Origin: Letharia columbiana
Taxonomy: Eukaryota > Ascomycota > Lecanoromycetes > Lecanorales > Parmeliaceae
Assembly: GCF_014066305.1 (NCBI RefSeq)
Contig: NW_023501053.1
Location: 67,501-131,500, forward strand
Direction: 5' to 3'
DNA: 64,000 bases
The notes beneath the pieces are model-generated. The model saw only the letters and a program-made list of their open reading frames with translations. It was not told the DNA's origin and searched no databases. Shown here piece by piece: positions 1 to 12,465 of the stretch (its first letter is position 1; every line of letters begins with the position of its first letter). Made by a program: the position numbers and the translations under genes.

Positions 1-201
1 TACTGCCGGTCCTCAACATCCCATCCCACACTCTCAACCTTTGGATCCACACTAGCATACGACGGATCGCGCAACTCCTCGTGTTCTGCGTCTTTCCAAT
101 ATTCGCAAAGTGGTCGCTCTCATGTGATTGGTAGGATACAGAAATCTTACAGGTTGGCAGACCACTCCAACAATGGTAAGAATGGGTGTCGTTGTGTCCA
201 T
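1..201 (-). CDS. possible 5' part of a gene running off the left edge
   Basis: On the minus strand, 116 down to 1 stays open and has coding-like composition; part of it reads EYWKDAEHEELRDPSYASVD, rich in acidic residues. An ATG at 201-199 could begin a first exon. The simplest GT-AG intron (150-117) would be only 34 bp, which is too short; a weaker donor near 166 would give an intron of about 50 bp. I do not recognise the protein. The gene would continue beyond base 1, so only an N-terminal piece is present. It lies directly beside the AT-rich relic block. Confidence 0.3.
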
Positions 202-232
202 GTTTTGTGAGCGGTCAGAGCGCTTAGTACTC

Positions 233-256
233 TGATTGATTGATTGATTGATTGAT
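233..256. repeat. (TGAT)6 microsatellite
   Basis: Six perfect TGAT units. They sit at the junction between normal-composition DNA on the left and the AT-rich block on the right. Confidence 0.9.
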
Positions 257-602
257 TAAATTATATAAAAGTCTTACCCTAGTGGCCAACTATGCGAGTT
301 ACATAATCTATCTAATCCTTTCGGCCAATCATATAATCTTAAATAAATAAGGCTATATAAGTTATCGTTATAATTCTACGTCTTAGATACTTAATCCTTA
401 GAAAGGGGTATATTCTATATCGCTAAAGTCTTTTCATCTTAATCGTATTCTTCTTTTTAACCGCTTACTCTAGTAAATCCTTATTATTAGTTCTTATTAA
501 GGGCTTAATATTACTTAATAAGCTTAATACTCCTTATAAAGTCCGCCGCTATAGAGGCGTAGCGTGGTTTTATTAATATATCTTTATAAGTAATAACTCT
601 CT

Positions 603-1171
603 CATCTGCAAATCTGAAAAGTTCCTTTCCGCACGATTTCCGCCGGGTCCGCACCATAAGCACGATTTAGCACGATTTAGCCTATTCAGCAGACTTTATC
701 TATATTCAAATCCTTTCCGCCAGTTCTATCAGTTTAGCAACTTTAAAAAAATTTAGCAACTTTAAAAATTTTACGCAATGCACTCTAATACACTCTAAGT
801 ACTATTCTATATATATATGGCATTAATATATATTATCATCAATATATATATTATTGTGCGCTATATTAGAGTATCACCCACGCGACTAATTTTATTAAAT
901 CGTCTAATTCCGTAGCTAAATTTGAGTTGACGTTGATACTCGTTGTCGTAGAACCTTACCGTCGTAACGTCGATTATTAGAACTTTTCTTTTTTCGTGCG
1001 TATTGCTGTTAAACTGATAGAACTGGCGGAAAAGATTAGGATAGTTACTAAACCGGCGGAATTTTGGCTGATTTTTAAGATAGTTGCTAAACCGGCGGAA
1101 TTCTTAATTTCAGCCCTATTCGCAAGATCAGCAATTTGAAATTTAGCAGGAACTTTTCAGATTTGCAGATG
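603..1171. mobile_element. MITE-like element with 24-bp perfect terminal inverted repeats
   Basis: 603-626 is the exact inverse complement of 1148-1171 (24 of 24 bases, beginning CATCTGCAAATCTGAAAAG). A second inverted pair lies inside it: about 711-736 against 1008-1033, containing CCGCCAGTTCTATCAGTTTA. The element is 569 bp with no coding capacity. TCT flanks both ends (600-602 and 1172-1174), a possible 3-bp target duplication. Internal direct repeats include a doubled ACGATTTAGC near 661-680 and two copies of a unit containing GCTAAACCGGCGGAATT (about 1036-1062 and 1077-1104). Its arms are less AT-rich than the surroundings, so it may have inserted after, or partly escaped, the decay. Confidence 0.65.
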
Positions 1172-1399
1172 TCTTTTATCTTTCTTTCTCTTTAATTTAT
1201 TATATTTCTTACTTCTTACTAAATAGTCTATATTTATAAAAAATATATTAAGCTATCTACTTCGCTCTATACTTATATTCTTTATTCTCTATATCTAATA
1301 TTCATCGATTATAAAGAAAGATCTTAAGATCTATTTTCTTAGTTCTTATTTACGTTATTAGCGACGTCTTAGCGCGCTTAACTCTTAAATATAGAAGTT

Positions 1400-4300
1400 A
1401 TATTTATTTCGACGATATTAATTAAATTCTTTTAAGAATATTATTTTATTTCTTATTAACTTATTTAATAGTTTATTATTTTATCGCGTAATCTCTAATA
1501 GCTATCTTAATTATTAATATTATTTTTATCTATATAATTAATAATTAGACTATTTCGTTAGTATTTATCTTTACTCTTTTATTATAAATTACTCGCTCTC
1601 GCTAGCTAATAGCCTTCTTCACCTCTTTATTCGCTTATTTATTATTATTAATATCGATATATACTAGAATCTAATATAATTCTATTACTATCTCGAGATA
1701 TCTTAGCGAATTAATAATCTATACTATCTATATTATATAGATCTATTCTAAATACTTACTTAAGTCTTCGATAGTCTAAATTAATATTTAATTATCTATA
1801 TTTACTATAACTCTACTAAGTTATAATCTTATTTAATATATAACTATTATAATTAAAGCTTAAAGAATATCGTATAGCTTTATTAAGTATATTATATATT
1901 AGTCGCTTAAGCTTAAATAGATATTAAAAGTAGAATTAATATTTAATAATATAGCTAAAGCTCTCACCTTTTTATTAATCTTATTATCTATATATATTAT
2001 TATATAATTCTTATTAATCGATCTTTTAGCTAGTTTAGTAGTTCTTTAACGACTTTCTTAATCTTATAAATTATTATTTTAAAAGATTTTTAATTAAGGG
2101 CGGCGCTGAAAAGACGTAATTTCTTAATCTTATTAATATCGTTATATTTATTTTCGAATCTATTAGTATATCGCTTTAGTAAACTTAATTTTCTATTCTT
2201 TTTAAATTTTCTTTTAAACTTCTATCGCTTAAATCGTAACTTAATAATCTCGCTATATATTAAATTAATAGCGATTTATAAGATAGCTTTCGAGGTAATC
2301 TTATCTAGCTATTATTTAATTAATAAAAGATATACTTTTATATTAAGTGCTAAAATAGATATAGCCTTAAATATTTTAATTATTTTTCTTTTATTTAAGA
2401 TTAAATTCTTTATAGTAATAAGAGATAAATTTTATTATAATTAATAATATCTTTAAGCTAATATTATACTAAGTAGTAGTATATTATTTATAGAATAATT
2501 ATCGCTTAATAAAGTTATTTTATACTCTTATAATTATTATCCTATATTAATCTAATAATTCTTACTAATATATTAATACTTTTAATAGCTTTAAACCGAA
2601 TCTTCTTATTATAATAGCTTTATAGTAGTTTAGAGTTAATTTTAACTTCTAGATAGCGAATAAAGCGTCTCGCCTTAATATATTATCTCTTATTAAGTTA
2701 TAGAAGATAATTTAAGCTAAATCTCTATTTTCTATTAAGATATAGTAGTTAATATTTATTAGAATTAAACTTCGATTTATATTATAACGTCTACTTTATA
2801 TAAACTTTATCGTAGATTTTATAAAAAGCGTTATAATTTTCCTCGATAGAGTCTCTTATTATTAGAAGATCTATATTATTTATAAAGTCGATAACTATTA
2901 TTTCTAAGTTAGCGCGATTATTATATTTATCGATAAGATTTAAGTTATAGAAGAGATAAAGTATAGGCGATAGCGATAATTCTTAAGAAATTTCGGTTAT
3001 TATAGAAGTCTTTAGTATAGAGTATTCGCTTATTTTTAATACTATTATTCTATTAAATAAGAATAATTCTATTTAGTTAACTACTCTTATATCGATTTTT
3101 CGCTTTTAAAGATTATAGAGTAGTCGAGGATAAGAGATTTTATTATATATATCTGAAACGTCTAGTAGTAATATTATAACTATTTTATTAAAGTTCTAGA
3201 CTTAATATATCCTTTCTAGAAGATAGTAAATATCGTATTTATATAATCGTAATCTACGGTCTCCTATATATATAGTCGATAAAAGTCTATATATCTTCGT
3301 AAGATATACTATTCTTCTAGTAAGAATAAACTCTATTATCTTTTTATAATATTAAGTAAAGCTATTAATTAGTATTCTTTAGAAATTAAGTAATTCTTAC
3401 TTAACTTTAAAAGAATAATTATTATTAATATTCTAAAGTGCTCTAGATAGTAATCGTTTATTATATATATATTAAATATTCTATATAGATAAAGAAATAA
3501 TAATTCTAAAATCTCCTTAAGAATTAGATTAAGAATCGCGTCTCCCCTTAAGACTTTCTTTAATAATACTTATATTATAATCTTTCTTATCTTATTTATA
3601 ATAATTATATTTATTAGATAAACTTATAAGTATATTATATTAATACTAATATTATTTAACTTCGCCTATATCGATAATAGAAAGAATATTCTTATAAAAG
3701 ATCTATCTTTAGACTTAATTCGTTATATTCTTATTTATCTTTATTAAATAATAAAGAAAGATATATTTATATTATAAGTTATTTTCTAGTCTACTTAGTC
3801 TTTTTCTATATTATTTATAACGACTTATATACCTCTACTATAAACTCTCTAAACGCCTTTCTAATAATTCTCTTAATTAGATTATTTTTTAAAGTTCTTA
3901 GCGTTTTATACTTATTCTATACTTTCTTCGAGAGCGTTATTCTTTAGTTTCTTTTTAGCGATTTATAATATCTTTATATTTTCTTATATTCTAGCGTAAA
4001 TCTCGATCTAGATTATAGCGATAACTTAATAATCGAAGTAAACTTCTTTATAATCGCTTAGATAGAGTTAATAATAGTTATTACTTAATAATTAATATTA
4101 TCGTTAATAAGATTTTTACTATTTCTTTAAAGATTAATTAGATACTCTTTCGATATTATAACTCTAGCGAGTATCTCTCTTAAGACCTCGATATTTAGTT
4201 TATTAAAGTTTTAATATATTATTAATATTAACTCTATTACGACTAGCTTAAACTTTATAAAAATTAAAAGATAATTAAATTCGCTTTTAAAAATATTTTC

Positions 4301-5650
4301 GATATTATAGTTAATAATATTTATTATTAATACTAAAATAGCGAATAGTAGATCTATTATTATTTAATAGTTTTCTTTATATATTACTATTTTTATTAGT
4401 AATGCTTATTTTATAGTAAATTCTTTCGCTATAAGTATTAGTTCTTCTACTCTCTTATTAATATAAGTATTTAATTCTTCTTATATTATATAATAAAGAT
4501 TAAAGTCGCCTAGTATAATCTATTTATTATTTTTAGACTTTATAAGCGTCTTATATAATTTATTAAATTCGTTTATTTATTAGTTATTGAGATTATAGAT
4601 ATTATATATATATATAATTTTATTATTTTCGAATTTAATATTAAGAGTGTAGAGGTTCGATAAGTAATATAATAAATATTATTACTTTAATAATATTCTC
4701 TTATTAATATAGAAGTATATTTATATATTATTATAATAGGGGTAAATTAAATTAAATCTATTCTTTAGAAGATAATATAACGTATTTATATTAGTATTTC
4801 TCTAGAGCTTCTAAATTACTACTATATTAATATTATAGATCTTTTTATTATCGAAGAGTTCTATTATAATCGTTTTAAATTTCTTTATATTATATTATAG
4901 TATTAATAGCTAATTAAAGTATACTATTATTTCTCGATATTATTATTAGTATTACTTACTCGCTTCGCCTAATCTATAGAGTTTATCTCTTCTTTCTAAG
5001 TATTCTTCTTTTCTTAATTATCGATAAATCGAATATATTCTCTTTATTTCTATTAACGAGAATTGTAATTCTCTTATTACTACTCTTTTAATTTAGAGGC
5101 TATCTATCGTCTTTAAAATTATTAATTTCCTCTATCGCTATATCGTTCTTATATTATTTAGCTTCGTCTATTACTTTAAAAAGCGATCTATTTCTAGATA
5201 AGACTCTTATTAATAATATAAAAGTATATCTTTTTTACTTAACTAGAGATTTAATATAATAGTTCTTTCGAGATTTAACGCTCTAATTTCTCTTCTATTA
5301 ATTATTCTATCTTTATCTACTAGCTTACCGCGCGTAAATATTAATTTTAAAAAAATTTCTTATTTCGCCTATAATTAAATATATTCTAAAAGTAGTTATT
5401 TAATTAATCGCTTATTTAATAGCTAGTCGATATCTTCTTTATTATTATAAATCGTAAAGAAGTCTATTATCTCGCTATTCTTATTCTTACTATTCTCTCT
5501 TCTTTACTATATATATCTTATTTTAAGCCTTATATAATCTCTTTAAATCAGTATTTACAGTATCGGCCGTATAATCTTTATAATAATACTCTTTTAAGCA
5601 TTTCCTATATACTAAGTAATTCTTTTTAGAGTATATAGTTAATAGATAAT
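1400..5650 (-). mobile_element. RIP-degraded Tad-like non-LTR (LINE) retrotransposon
   Basis: Reading the minus strand from high to low coordinates, remnants appear in the order expected of a Tad-clade LINE. Around 5540-5640 is a cysteine/tyrosine-rich stretch that may be a mutated zinc knuckle. At about 4490-4526 is an endonuclease/exonuclease/phosphatase motif reading ILGDFNLYY. At 2835-3172 is the reverse transcriptase core. At about 1590-1680 is a stretch resembling the C-terminal end of RNase H. All frames are broken by stops. Element ends were not defined. The endonuclease-RT-RNase H order is established for Tad-like elements; the assignment here rests on the surviving motifs. Confidence 0.65.
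2835..3172 (-). pseudogene. reverse transcriptase core remnant
   Basis: Minus-strand reading near 3100-3172 gives LDVSDIYNKISYPRLLYNL, matching the RT motif A block (LDVSGAFDNVSHPRLL-like) of fungal LINEs. Near 2930-2996 it gives ELSLSPILYLFYNLNL, the QGSPLSPILYLFYNADL-like block. Near 2860-2890, VIDFINN stands where the catalytic F/Y-x-D-D should be. The substitutions (H to Y, D to N, Q to stop) are all explained by C-to-T or G-to-A changes. The element cannot be active. Confidence 0.7.
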
Positions 5651-6300
5651 CGTATTTTCAGTATATAAAGTATTACTTGATTTATACTACTTATTATAAA
5701 TGTAATAGCTATATAGTTTTAAATCGATAACTAAGTCTTCTTTTAATACTCTATTTTCTTTCTCTAAGAATACTAATTTAATAATTAATAAACTCTTATT
5801 ATAACTCTCTTTATTCGCGCTAAACTAGTCTAGCTATACTATATTAAAACTTAGCGTATTAATATTCTTATTCTAAATTCTTTTAATTATTATAATTATA
5901 TCTTTAATATTAAATATATTAATTCTTACTCTATAAAGTAGAAGACTATATATTTTAGTAATTACTCTCGCGCTATTACTTATCTTTAGAGTCTAATTCT
6001 TACTTTTTCTTAGTTTATTCGCCTTCTCTTTTTATAACTATAATATATATATCGTTACTTACTAGCCTTCTAGCCGTTCTAATAGATTTTCTTATAATAT
6101 TTATATTCTTTATATATTTATTAACTATCGTAATTATCTTATTTAATATCTTTTCCTCTAATACTTTACTAGCTATCTCATCTTATAGCTTTATAATAAT
6201 CTCGTTTAGCTTATTATATAATACTTAGTCTTATTTTAATATTACTAATAATATAATAAGAATTTTTAAAAAAATTTTATTAAATTTAAATTTTTTAGTT

Positions 6301-6663
6301 GCAGCTGTATGCGATTGATACAGGGGTTAGGCGTCCCCTAATTCCAATTAAAGAGGTACTGGTTTTACTAAGTACTTTGAATACGTGTATCTACTTTCTA
6401 TAGCTCAATAATATAGCATGAGCGTTGTGCGAAAGTTTTGTCCGCTTAGTACTCTGCAGTTGCGCCTGATATGTATTTAGAGTATTAGCGTATCCTAATT
6501 AGTACTAGCGCAAGGCCCATGAACTTGCTGTCCAACCCCACCAAGGGGGGGTTGAAGAAGAGATATCAGCATTGACAATCCAATTTTCCATGAGACTTCC
6601 CTTCGCCTTACCCCGTCTACGCCGAAGATTACATACAAAGCCATCACTAGCCGTTAGGATCCA
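6301..6663. other. gene-free transition zone
   Basis: Composition returns to normal between the AT-rich block and the next gene. No feature recognised. Confidence 0.5.
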
Positions 6664-7374
6664 ATGGCATTCGAGCATACCGCAGCTTGTACGGTGGCCT
6701 TCCCACCAGAGATCTGGAGGATCGTGTTGCGCAGCTTTGGTACGCAGCCCCAGGATCTCGTCGAACTGTGGACAGGATGCCGTGGGGTCTCCCGACATTT
6801 CAAGCACGAGGTCGAAGAGCTCTGCATCGCAGACTACCTCACCCGCACCCGGCTACAGTTCGAAATGACCACCACCCAACGCTTCAACGGAAACTCGAGG
6901 ATTCAATTTCACGATCACCACGTACACACGGAGTACAATCGTATTTCTGTGGACAGAGCCGGGGCAATCTTCCAAGCAAAAGATGACGACAAGGCAAAGC
7001 TCCTCAAACAGATGCACAATGGAGCGGATTTTCCTGGGCCAAGTCATCTTGTGGACTTCTCGAGGCCATTTGATGGCGTCGCTCTGCCGGGAGTCTGCTT
7101 TCACGCGAATGGTGATGTCGAAGTCGGTTGGAGAGAGCTCTTTGCCGCCATTCTTGCCGAACTGAAGTATTACTACCGAACATGCTGGATTCTCTTAAAG
7201 CTTCCCAGCTGTACCCTTACCGCAAGAGAATCGCGGCACTTGCTATTATTGGAACGGTCAAGGGAAGCGGAGATGTTTGAATCCAACATGAGCAAAGCAA
7301 CGCAAGCGGAGGCTCCTCGCGCGCGTGTGTTTCGCATGGTCGTTTCGCGTTTCTGGATAGAGACTGAGACCTAG
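6664..7374 (+). CDS. F-box-like hypothetical protein
   Basis: Single exon, 236 aa. The N-terminus (about residues 12-50) has the F-box pattern: FPPEIWRIVL, a hydrophobic helix, then a W/C-containing segment ending VSRHFKHEVEELC, as in fungal F-box-like proteins that begin LPPEIW. F-box domains normally link a substrate-binding region to SKP1 in SCF ubiquitin ligases. The remainder has no recognised repeat (no LRR or WD40) and I cannot name a substrate. It is the first intact gene after the transposon relic. Such proteins form large variable families in Dothideomycetes. The start is the first ATG of the frame. Assignment to the F-box fold is inference from the N-terminal pattern. Confidence 0.55.
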   Translation: MAFEHTAACTVAFPPEIWRIVLRSFGTQPQDLVELWTGCRGVSRHFKHEVEELCIADYLTRTRLQFEMTTTQRFNGNSRIQFHDHHVHTEYNRISVDRAGAIFQAKDDDKAKLLKQMHNGADFPGPSHLVDFSRPFDGVALPGVCFHANGDVEVGWRELFAAILAELKYYYRTCWILLKLPSCTLTARESRHLLLLERSREAEMFESNMSKATQAEAPRARVFRMVVSRFWIETET

Positions 7375-8681
7375 TCATAAGTTAATTGCTCTTTGAAAAC
7401 TGGTGATGGTTTGTGAGGATGCTAACGACTACTTGGATATACTCTGGCGGGTTCATTCGCGTACAGATCCTACCTTCGAGAACGAGATATTGTGCACAAC
7501 GCAAGCACTAATGGCCACGAAGGATTCTGGAGCAGACCATCACGCAATCAACCGCATGGATTCTTACCCAGTGGCCCAACAGATACTTTCTACATACCAC
7601 TTGCCGCAGCAACCACCACGGCCTCAGTCTCATCGCACCAACAACCACAGCCTACACGCTCACTTTCAGCAACCCTTGTTCATTTAGCGCCGTCATTGTT
7701 ATCACTTTCGTCCTGACTTCCACCTTCGCTTTCAAAGTCGTCGCTCTCCTCATCGTCGGCTCAATCATCTGCCTTGATCGTCCCTGAAAGTGTCATCTTT
7801 CACTCTCTTCCCAGTAAAATGGTCATCTGAACCCGCATCTGAGTGGGTTCCCACTTATTCGAGGTCATTTGCATGGTCAGTAGACCCCTTCTTGGGATCG
7901 GCAACACTTTATGCCCCGAAATTGGATCTTGCGGCACTGCACTTCTCATTCAGCTAGATTTGGTAATCGAAGCGTTCAGCCTGACTATTTGCAGCCGTCG
8001 CGATCTTGTTCGCAGAGACTCTGTGTACTTATGCACGATCAAAGGCTACAGACCAAATCATGGGGTCCAAAGATGGCCGAAAGATGACCTCAGCCTTTGT
8101 TTCCGTTGCTATTACCTCCGTCATTTTGCTAGGGATGTGGACCGTTGCAATTGCTACCTACCTTGACAGCTTGCCTGGAGTGGGGGACAAGAATGGATTG
8201 GCACGCTAGAAAGACCGCTTGTTTAGGTGCAGGTTTGGGGAACGCTACCCCGCAAGATACGTACATTGCAGCCATTGAACATGGTTGCACTGCCCCGGAG
8301 TGGGGGAAACATCACGATAAGGACAAGGCTGCAAGGCAACCACGGTTCGCCTTACTGATCCGTAGCTCCGGCGGCTAGAAGATAACCTCGAATGGTCGAC
8401 GTCGAAACATTGGGAACCAATGAAAAGCTGTCAGTCTCCAAGCTTGACGTCTCCGCCATTGGGTTTGTCCGTTGGTCACTGCTAGTATTGCTGTGCATGC
8501 TATCACGGACGAGTCATCAGCACCAGGCTAGGATAGATTTAATCGACTCCACGATGGCCGGAGTGTGGGCGGCTATAAGGCTGTGCGAGAATCCTTCTCT
8601 ATTCCCTGTCTACGAATATCATTTCTCACATATTCATCGTTCGGACTTGTGTCGTTGCTTGACTCTCGATCCTCATTAGAT
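7375..8681. other. 1.3-kb stretch without a recognisable gene
   Basis: Several overlapping short open frames (60-107 codons) occur here in conflicting phases, but none resembles a known family and none shows clear splice signals. It may be intergenic or hold decayed sequence. Confidence 0.4.
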
Positions 8682-10235
8682 ATGGACCCTCTGTCAGTCT
8701 CGGCCTCGATAATCGGGATCACTACCGCAGCTGTACAAGTCTCGCGTCTGCTGAAGACATTCGTCGATGGTGCAAATGGAGCATCCACATCCGCACGCGG
8801 TGTCCTCATGGAAGTGACAGGCATCTATGCGTGCCTGCATCAGCTGCAAGGTTTCTTAATAGGAAATGAAGAAGCGGCTAGGCCCCGAAGATCTCTCATC
8901 ATGATTGAGCAGGTCATCATTGTATTCACAGACTGTGTCTCCATCTTCTCTGAGCTCGAGCAGACACTCGAATCGCTAAAGACAGGGGAGCACATGCGAT
9001 TAATAGACAGATTGAAATGGGCGTCCAAGGAGGCTGCTATCTCAAAACTACTCGCACGACTTCAGGCCTCAAAGGCATCACTGAATTTCATGCTGACGAT
9101 TTTGACTTGGTAAGCGGGTAATTGATCGGTGAGGTCGATCGACCAACACTGACGACCTGTGGTTGTTAGTACATCGATAGATTGGGCCGAAGCCTCGATG
9201 CGCAACCTCACCAGCCTAGTGCAGGAAGTGCTAAAGACAAACGTTAACATGGCTTCCCGGCTAAAGAATCTTGAAAGGATGCATCCAGCTCTAGCCGCCT
9301 CCTTACGTACATCGCAAAACGATACCGCCAGAAGCGAAGGAACTGAAAGCCGTGCCGTTAGCCGGACGACCTATTACAAATTCACCTTCGAGGAAGAGCT
9401 CGAGACGTCTCCGGTTTACAAAAGAGCGGGCATGAATCAAAGCAGATTCTCCAAATCTTTGACCTCCTCAAATGGCCCTTCGTGTTTGTCAGGCCTCAGT
9501 CTTTCAGACGTTAGCAACGTCTCCGCTATCGCGCTCCCGATATCCTCTATGGAGCTTTGGAATCATCACCGGTATCGACCCGACAATGCCGGGTCCGCAA
9601 CCGCTGCCACATCATTGGATGCGTGGTACAATCCACCAGCGAAGGTGCCTATGGCCGGGCTAAGCCCAATATAAGGCCCCAAATGCTGACACTCAACACA
9701 GAAAAGTGCCTTCATACGAACAGCCTACTTCAACGGCCAGTATACAAATCAGTACGCACAGTCAAAATTCACCGGACATCTGATATACCGGCGCTTTACC
9801 ATCACCGCGCCTCACTCTCCGCCCGTCTTCACCGAAGGAGCAATCATGCCACAGAGTCCGAAAGAGCTTGAGCGGATTGGCGAGGAGGCTTCCGAAAAAG
9901 ATGAGAGGTTTGAACTCGAAGACACAGGCATCGAGAACGCAGCGCCGACGGAGCTCGAAGGCGGACAAATCGCCTTGAAAAGCGCTCTGAACATGGACGC
10001 ATCTGATTTGCACGCCACCCCTGACGCAGCTCTGCGCTCCTCGCCGCAAAAGCCCCTACCATTATCGTCTCCTGAGACTTGGAAAGGCGGCAAGACGCTT
10101 GCTGCACGCCGTCGCAGAATCCGCAGTACCTCGCCTTTGATCAAGCTGACCAAGCCGCTGGCGGGTATGGGAGATTCGCGAAACTGGAAATTGTCAGTCT
10201 TGCATAAATTCGCTACGATACAGTACACCTTATAG
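8682..10235 (+). CDS. fungal STAND N-terminal-domain protein
   Basis: Three exons fit perfectly in frame: 8682-9109, 9170-9644 and 9702-10235 (introns 60 and 57 bp; the second has a CTGAC branch site and CACAG acceptor), giving 478 aa. Residues 1 to about 170 match the fungal N-terminal domain of STAND proteins: start MDPLSVSASIIGI, a helical body, then LNFMLTILT joined to CTSIDWAEASMRNLTSLV across the first intron, and a final NMASRLKNLE helix. A middle region (about 250-290) has the LSGLSLSDVSNVSAIALPI pattern often found after this domain. The third exon is charged and probably disordered. There is no NACHT, NB-ARC or repeat domain, so this is a solo N-terminal-domain protein. The domain is associated with NLR-like cell-death and incompatibility proteins in fungi; a role here is inference. 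Confidence 0.75.
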
Positions 10236-10855
10236 TTTTGTAATTCGACCTCCCCATCAGCAATAACTTATTTTACCGGTCACGTCTATTGGTTTGCTAC
10301 TTCGCTTTTTGGACGCAGGGCCGAACATTGACGCAATAGAGTGGTGGGTGCCTGTCCCTTCATCATCTGTAAATACCATTCCTTTCAATCTAACACTGTG
10401 CGGCTCGATGGCTTGCAGGCAAAGTCCCTTTGCGACATTGGGGTGTTGTCAAAACCACTTCTTCAACTTGCTCAAACTAGCAAGGTAAGACCTAATATCG
10501 ATTAGCAGATTCGCGGTGGCCATCTTGGCTTCCAACTGCATGTGTCCTCTTAGCGAATTGCAGTCTCCATGCTCATGCGTTAGATTGTAGTGGCCGTATG
10601 GAACATCACAATGCATATCAAGAGGACAAGTCCTAGGCTGCCCATGCAAGCACCACGGCACCGATCCAGTTCGGCACATGATCGTGATTATTGGATTGAA
10701 GGCGCCAGGGCTATGGATTTGTCGGCGTCACGAGCCTCGATTTCTTTGACAGACTTCGTTGATTGAATCCTCCTGTCAATCATCGCAAAACTCTCTCCCT
10801 CAGTAACGTTCGATTGCGCGAATTTAATCATCAATACATACCTCCTCCCTTCAAA
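10236..10855. other. intergenic, nothing recognised
   Basis: About 620 bp containing only short ORFs without family resemblance. It may carry the terminator of the STAND-domain gene. Confidence 0.4.
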
Positions 10856-12465
10856 ATGGAGGAACCGCTATTTCTACGCCAAACCCAAACCGATATCCCG
10901 AAGATTCACAGATCCCTCGCGGTCACGCTGTTTGAATGACTGCATTGCCAAAGAAACTTTGGCGGGGGCCCGAGTATCCAGCCTCATAAATTACGGTCAG
11001 TAAAAGGTCGTTCGATGAGTTGTTGTCCTGGGCCATATCGCTGCTAGACGCAGAAGAACTTGTGTTGACTCGAGTTCGAGAACCCAGAACGGGATTTGGA
11101 AAAGAAGTATTGCATTGCATAGGATTGACGGACTTCTCGTCACAGGAGAGCTTGAACCTAGCTTGAGAAAACGCTAGTATGACCATGTATCATACATACT
11201 TGTCGCCCCAGAGATCCATGATCTTCACCAACTGTCAGGACACGAGCCAGCAGGCGTCTGCACAGTGCTCGTAGTTAGCGGTGAGTGGAGAGACTTGACG
11301 AGTGCTTTATATCGAAAGCCTATAGAAGTCGCTGAGTACGTATCGTACGATTCATCAAGCAACAAGCGGAGCTTTCCTGGGCTGAAATTTACAGATTTTG
11401 CAGGGAGTTTAGACGAAAAATTCTTTGATCTAGAGGCCCGATGGGAGAAGAATCGTCAACATCATGGAAACCCGAGTCTACAGACCTTCAAATGGAGCAG
11501 ATCTAGGATTGAAAACCCGTGCTATTCCCAGAAGATCAAGCGTCAGAGCTACTCAGTGCAGCTCGCAGAAGAACTCCGTTCATCCGACAATGCCTACGAG
11601 ACGCCAAGCCCGGATAGTAGCCGTGTCTTCAAGTGCCTGAAGCAAGGGAAAGATACGATGAGCGCGCACGTGGTGTCCATTTGAGAGAAAAAGGCGGGTG
11701 GTGTTTAGGTAACCAGTCGACCAGAGGCGTGGAGGGGTTCAGCGGCGAAAGGACGAATGCAGATCACAGGGATGAATGGACGAGTTCAACAGTGCTCGAT
11801 GATTTGTCTTTCGAGGAATACACGGATCGTATTGCCAATGGCGAAGGCGTACATCTTGACAAGCCAAAATCAGTGGCTTCCGCATGAGTGTGAGGATTGA
11901 AAAGGAAGAAGAAGAAGTGCTTGAGTGGAGAATCAGCGGCGACGATGCTACCGTCGACCGTGTGAGAGAAGGTGGCCCTTTCTTAAAGCTCGGAGCATTT
12001 CATTAGCGCTCATTAGCGGATGGGAACGCAGAAAGGCTTCAAGTGCAACCTTGTACGCCACGTAGCTCTAGGAGCGGAGCCCATCAATTCCGACACTCTA
12101 ATGACTGAAAGATCTTCTGATCTTCTGATGCTGCTGAGTCTATGTCTCGAGCAATGCAGCTGCCCCAGCATGTCAATGATGAGCAGGTCCAAAGACCAGC
12201 GGAAGTAACGACAGGTGTTGTTCAGAGAATGGAGATAGAGTGGCGGGAAGTGGTGCATCCTCTTGAGCTCCACGAGGAGATCGTGGAGGTTACTACGACT
12301 CCAATGGACAGAAAGTACGAGTTCCGCAACGAGGGGTCAATTCGGGGAATAAGTATACTCTACGACGTTTGCGTCATTACGCTTGTTTTCTACCTCGTAC
12401 TCCTGCCGTTGCAAGCAAGCGAGCATCTGGCCATACTCAAGTCGCTGTATGCATCTTACCCATGA
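10856..12465 (+). pseudogene. probable decayed gene with a C-terminal membrane span
   Basis: A row of coding-like open segments follows one direction but switches frame without usable introns: 10856-10939 (starts MEEPLFLRQTQ), about 10947-10999 (AKETLAGARVSSLINYG), 11002-11166 (contains WAISLLDAEELVLTRVREP, ends in TGA), 11211-11684 (contains LVVSGEWRDLTSALYRKP), 11633-11887, 11893-12006 and 12142-12465. The last segment ends with a hydrophobic stretch near LYDVCVITLVFYLVLLPL. The only candidate introns between the early pieces are about 30-35 bp, below the usual minimum. The TGA at 11164 would be CGA with a single C-to-T change. I read it as one gene broken by frameshifts and stops. The family was not recognised. 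It could instead be a real gene with introns I failed to resolve. Confidence 0.4.

Larger units (their letters stand above)
258..6300. repeat. AT-rich, RIP-like decayed repeat block
   Basis: About 6 kb of extremely AT-rich DNA, full of TA and poor in intact codons, bounded by normal-composition DNA on both sides. No ORF of useful length survives. Protein-level traces of a non-LTR retrotransposon can still be read on the minus strand (separate entry). This composition is what repeat-induced point mutation (C to T in repeats during the sexual cycle) leaves in Pezizomycotina. No functional gene is visible inside it. Confidence 0.85.

Noticed and set aside
117..150. A GT-AG intron joining the two pieces of the left-edge gene
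   Set aside because: 34 bp is below the usual minimum for fungal introns, so the exon structure was left open.
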